Shown here piece by piece: positions 63,163-64,000 of a stretch of DNA of 64,000 bases (its first letter is position 1; each line of letters opens with the position of its first letter). The notes under the pieces are model-generated. The model did not search any database. It worked only from the letters and a program-made list of their open reading frames with translations, and was not told where the DNA came from. This stretch comes from Hymenobacter artigasi (GTDB lineage: Bacteria > Bacteroidota > Bacteroidia > Cytophagales > Hymenobacteraceae), in NCBI RefSeq assembly GCF_012275535.1, contig NZ_JAAVTK010000013.1, positions 114,101 to 178,100 of the forward strand, written 5' to 3'. The position numbers and the translations under genes were made by a program.

Positions 63163-63891
63163 GTGAGCGACTACCTGCTGTTCGTCGATACCGAAACGTC
63201 GGGCATTCCGCGCGACTGGACGCAGCCGTACGCCAGCCGCGACAATTGGCCGCACATCGTGCAGTTGGCCTGGGTAGTATGCACCCCCGATGGCCAGGAA
63301 GTGAAGGCCGAAAACCACTACATCCGCCCCAGCGACTACGACATGAGCCCGGAGTCGGGCAAAATCCACGGCCTCACGCCGGCGTTTTTGCAGGCCAACG
63401 GCCGCTCGCGCCACGCCGTGATGCAGCGCCTGCACCGCGATTTGCTGCACTACCAGCCCCGCGTGGTGGCCCATTTTATGCAGCTCGATTTCCACATGCT
63501 GGGCGTGGGCTTTCACCGGGCCGGGCTGAAAAACCCGTTGCCCGGGCTGCCCCAGTTTTGCACCATGCGCGCCACGGGGCCGCTGCTGCGCCACAGCACG
63601 CAGGGCTTTTTGCGGTTGGGCGAGCTGCACCAGCGCCTGTTTCAGGAGCCGCTGCTGCGCGAACATGATGCCCTGGTAGATGCCCGCGCCACGGCCCGCT
63701 GCTACTTCCAGATGCGGGCCCAGGGCGTGGTTACCGACGAAATTATTGCGCAGCAAGTGCCCATTGCGCTGCCCACGCCGCAGGCCCGGCTGGCACGTCG
63801 GCGGAAGCAGAAGCTGCGCATTGGCGTGGCACCATGGCTGCTGCTGGCCGCTGTGGCGCTGGTGCTGCTGGCTGTGTTTTTGTTGATGTGA
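63163..63891 (+). CDS. DEDDh 3'-5' exonuclease (DnaQ-like) with C-terminal membrane anchor
   Basis: A 242-residue protein. The exonuclease domain has ExoI FVDTETSGIP (the D-x-E pair), ExoII VVAHFMQLDFHML (the aspartate) and ExoIII HDALVDARAT (His and Asp), so the DEDDh site is complete. The proline/basic linker (about 200-225) leads to a membrane span at the very C-terminus (GVAPWLLLAAVALVLLAVFLLM), unusual for this family and suggesting inner-membrane tethering with the nuclease in the cytoplasm. The GTG at 63163 is preferred; the TTG at 63154 is in the repeat. Confidence 0.88.
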   Translation: MSDYLLFVDTETSGIPRDWTQPYASRDNWPHIVQLAWVVCTPDGQEVKAENHYIRPSDYDMSPESGKIHGLTPAFLQANGRSRHAVMQRLHRDLLHYQPRVVAHFMQLDFHMLGVGFHRAGLKNPLPGLPQFCTMRATGPLLRHSTQGFLRLGELHQRLFQEPLLREHDALVDARATARCYFQMRAQGVVTDEIIAQQVPIALPTPQARLARRRKQKLRIGVAPWLLLAAVALVLLAVFLLM

Positions 63892-63930
63892 ATGAAGATG
63901 AGAGAACGTCATCATATGTTTGTAGTGGCA

Positions 63931-63999
63931 ACCCAACGGGCCACGCCGAAGTACGTCATCGGTCCTCGAGACCGCTCTGCATGCTGGCACCCGTTGGGC
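63931..63999. repeat. Inverted repeat reaching the window edge
   Basis: ACCCAACGGGCC at about 63931-63942 is complemented by CCCGTTGGG at 63990-63998. Outer parts of the right arm may lie beyond the window. Confidence 0.5.
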
Positions 64000-64000
64000 C

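Overview
The window is GC-rich bacterial chromosome and reads as a member of Bacteroidota, order Cytophagales, most likely Hymenobacter or a close relative. This is inferred from Por/type IX C-terminal sorting domains on secreted proteins, promoters of the TTG-N17-23-TAnnTTTG type, a TonB-dependent receptor, BLUF and PAS kinases typical of that genus, TTG/GTG starts and almost no Shine-Dalgarno sequences. There is no transposase, prophage, rRNA or CRISPR array. The one RNA gene I can support is tRNA-Leu(GAG).

Layout. 0-8 kb: replicative helicase dnaB (cut by the left edge), a Mur-ligase (Mpl type), a lipoprotein with a coupled 31-residue membrane peptide, an M48 protease, a FAH-family hydrolase, an M23 peptidase and a Bcp peroxiredoxin. 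8-12.2 kb: a two-subunit transketolase whose halves are separated by a VWA-domain gene and by a 553-bp DUF559 endonuclease element with 87-bp inverted repeats. 12.2-19 kb: a RelE-like toxin-antitoxin pair, an ECF sigma factor with a membrane protein and a periplasmic protein, an aminotransferase, a TerB-like protein, pfkA and miaA. 19-31.5 kb: an OmpA-like protein, an amidase, a glycosyltransferase, a large hybrid sensor kinase plus response regulator, an MBL-fold hydrolase, a cupin, an RqcH/NFACT protein and tRNA-Leu. 31.6-37.2 kb: an iron and stress group (low-affinity iron permease-like protein, Dps with a histone-like tail, VIT1/CCC1 transporter, PPK2), an ABC exporter and a DoxX protein.

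37.8-47.3 kb is a signalling island: a STAS-like protein, CheB, a CheB-CheR-PAS fusion, two BLUF blue-light sensor proteins (one with a VbhA-antitoxin-like N-terminus), two paralogous small proteins of an unrecognised family and a PAS histidine kinase. 47.5-52 kb holds a di-haem peroxidase, a TonB-dependent receptor and two small metal-binding proteins. 52-63 kb holds two tandem T9SS-sorted paralogues, then a galactan/galactose group (GH53 galactanase, a GH5-like glycosidase, galK, galT and a LacI regulator), then a DEDDh exonuclease.

The most unusual property is the intergenic DNA. Many gene borders carry a long inverted repeat with 17-87 bp arms, from several unrelated sequence families. 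Some arms run into genes and supply start codons, stop codons or an in-frame linker. The DUF559 element is the only one of these that carries a gene, and is the best candidate here for an undescribed mobile system.
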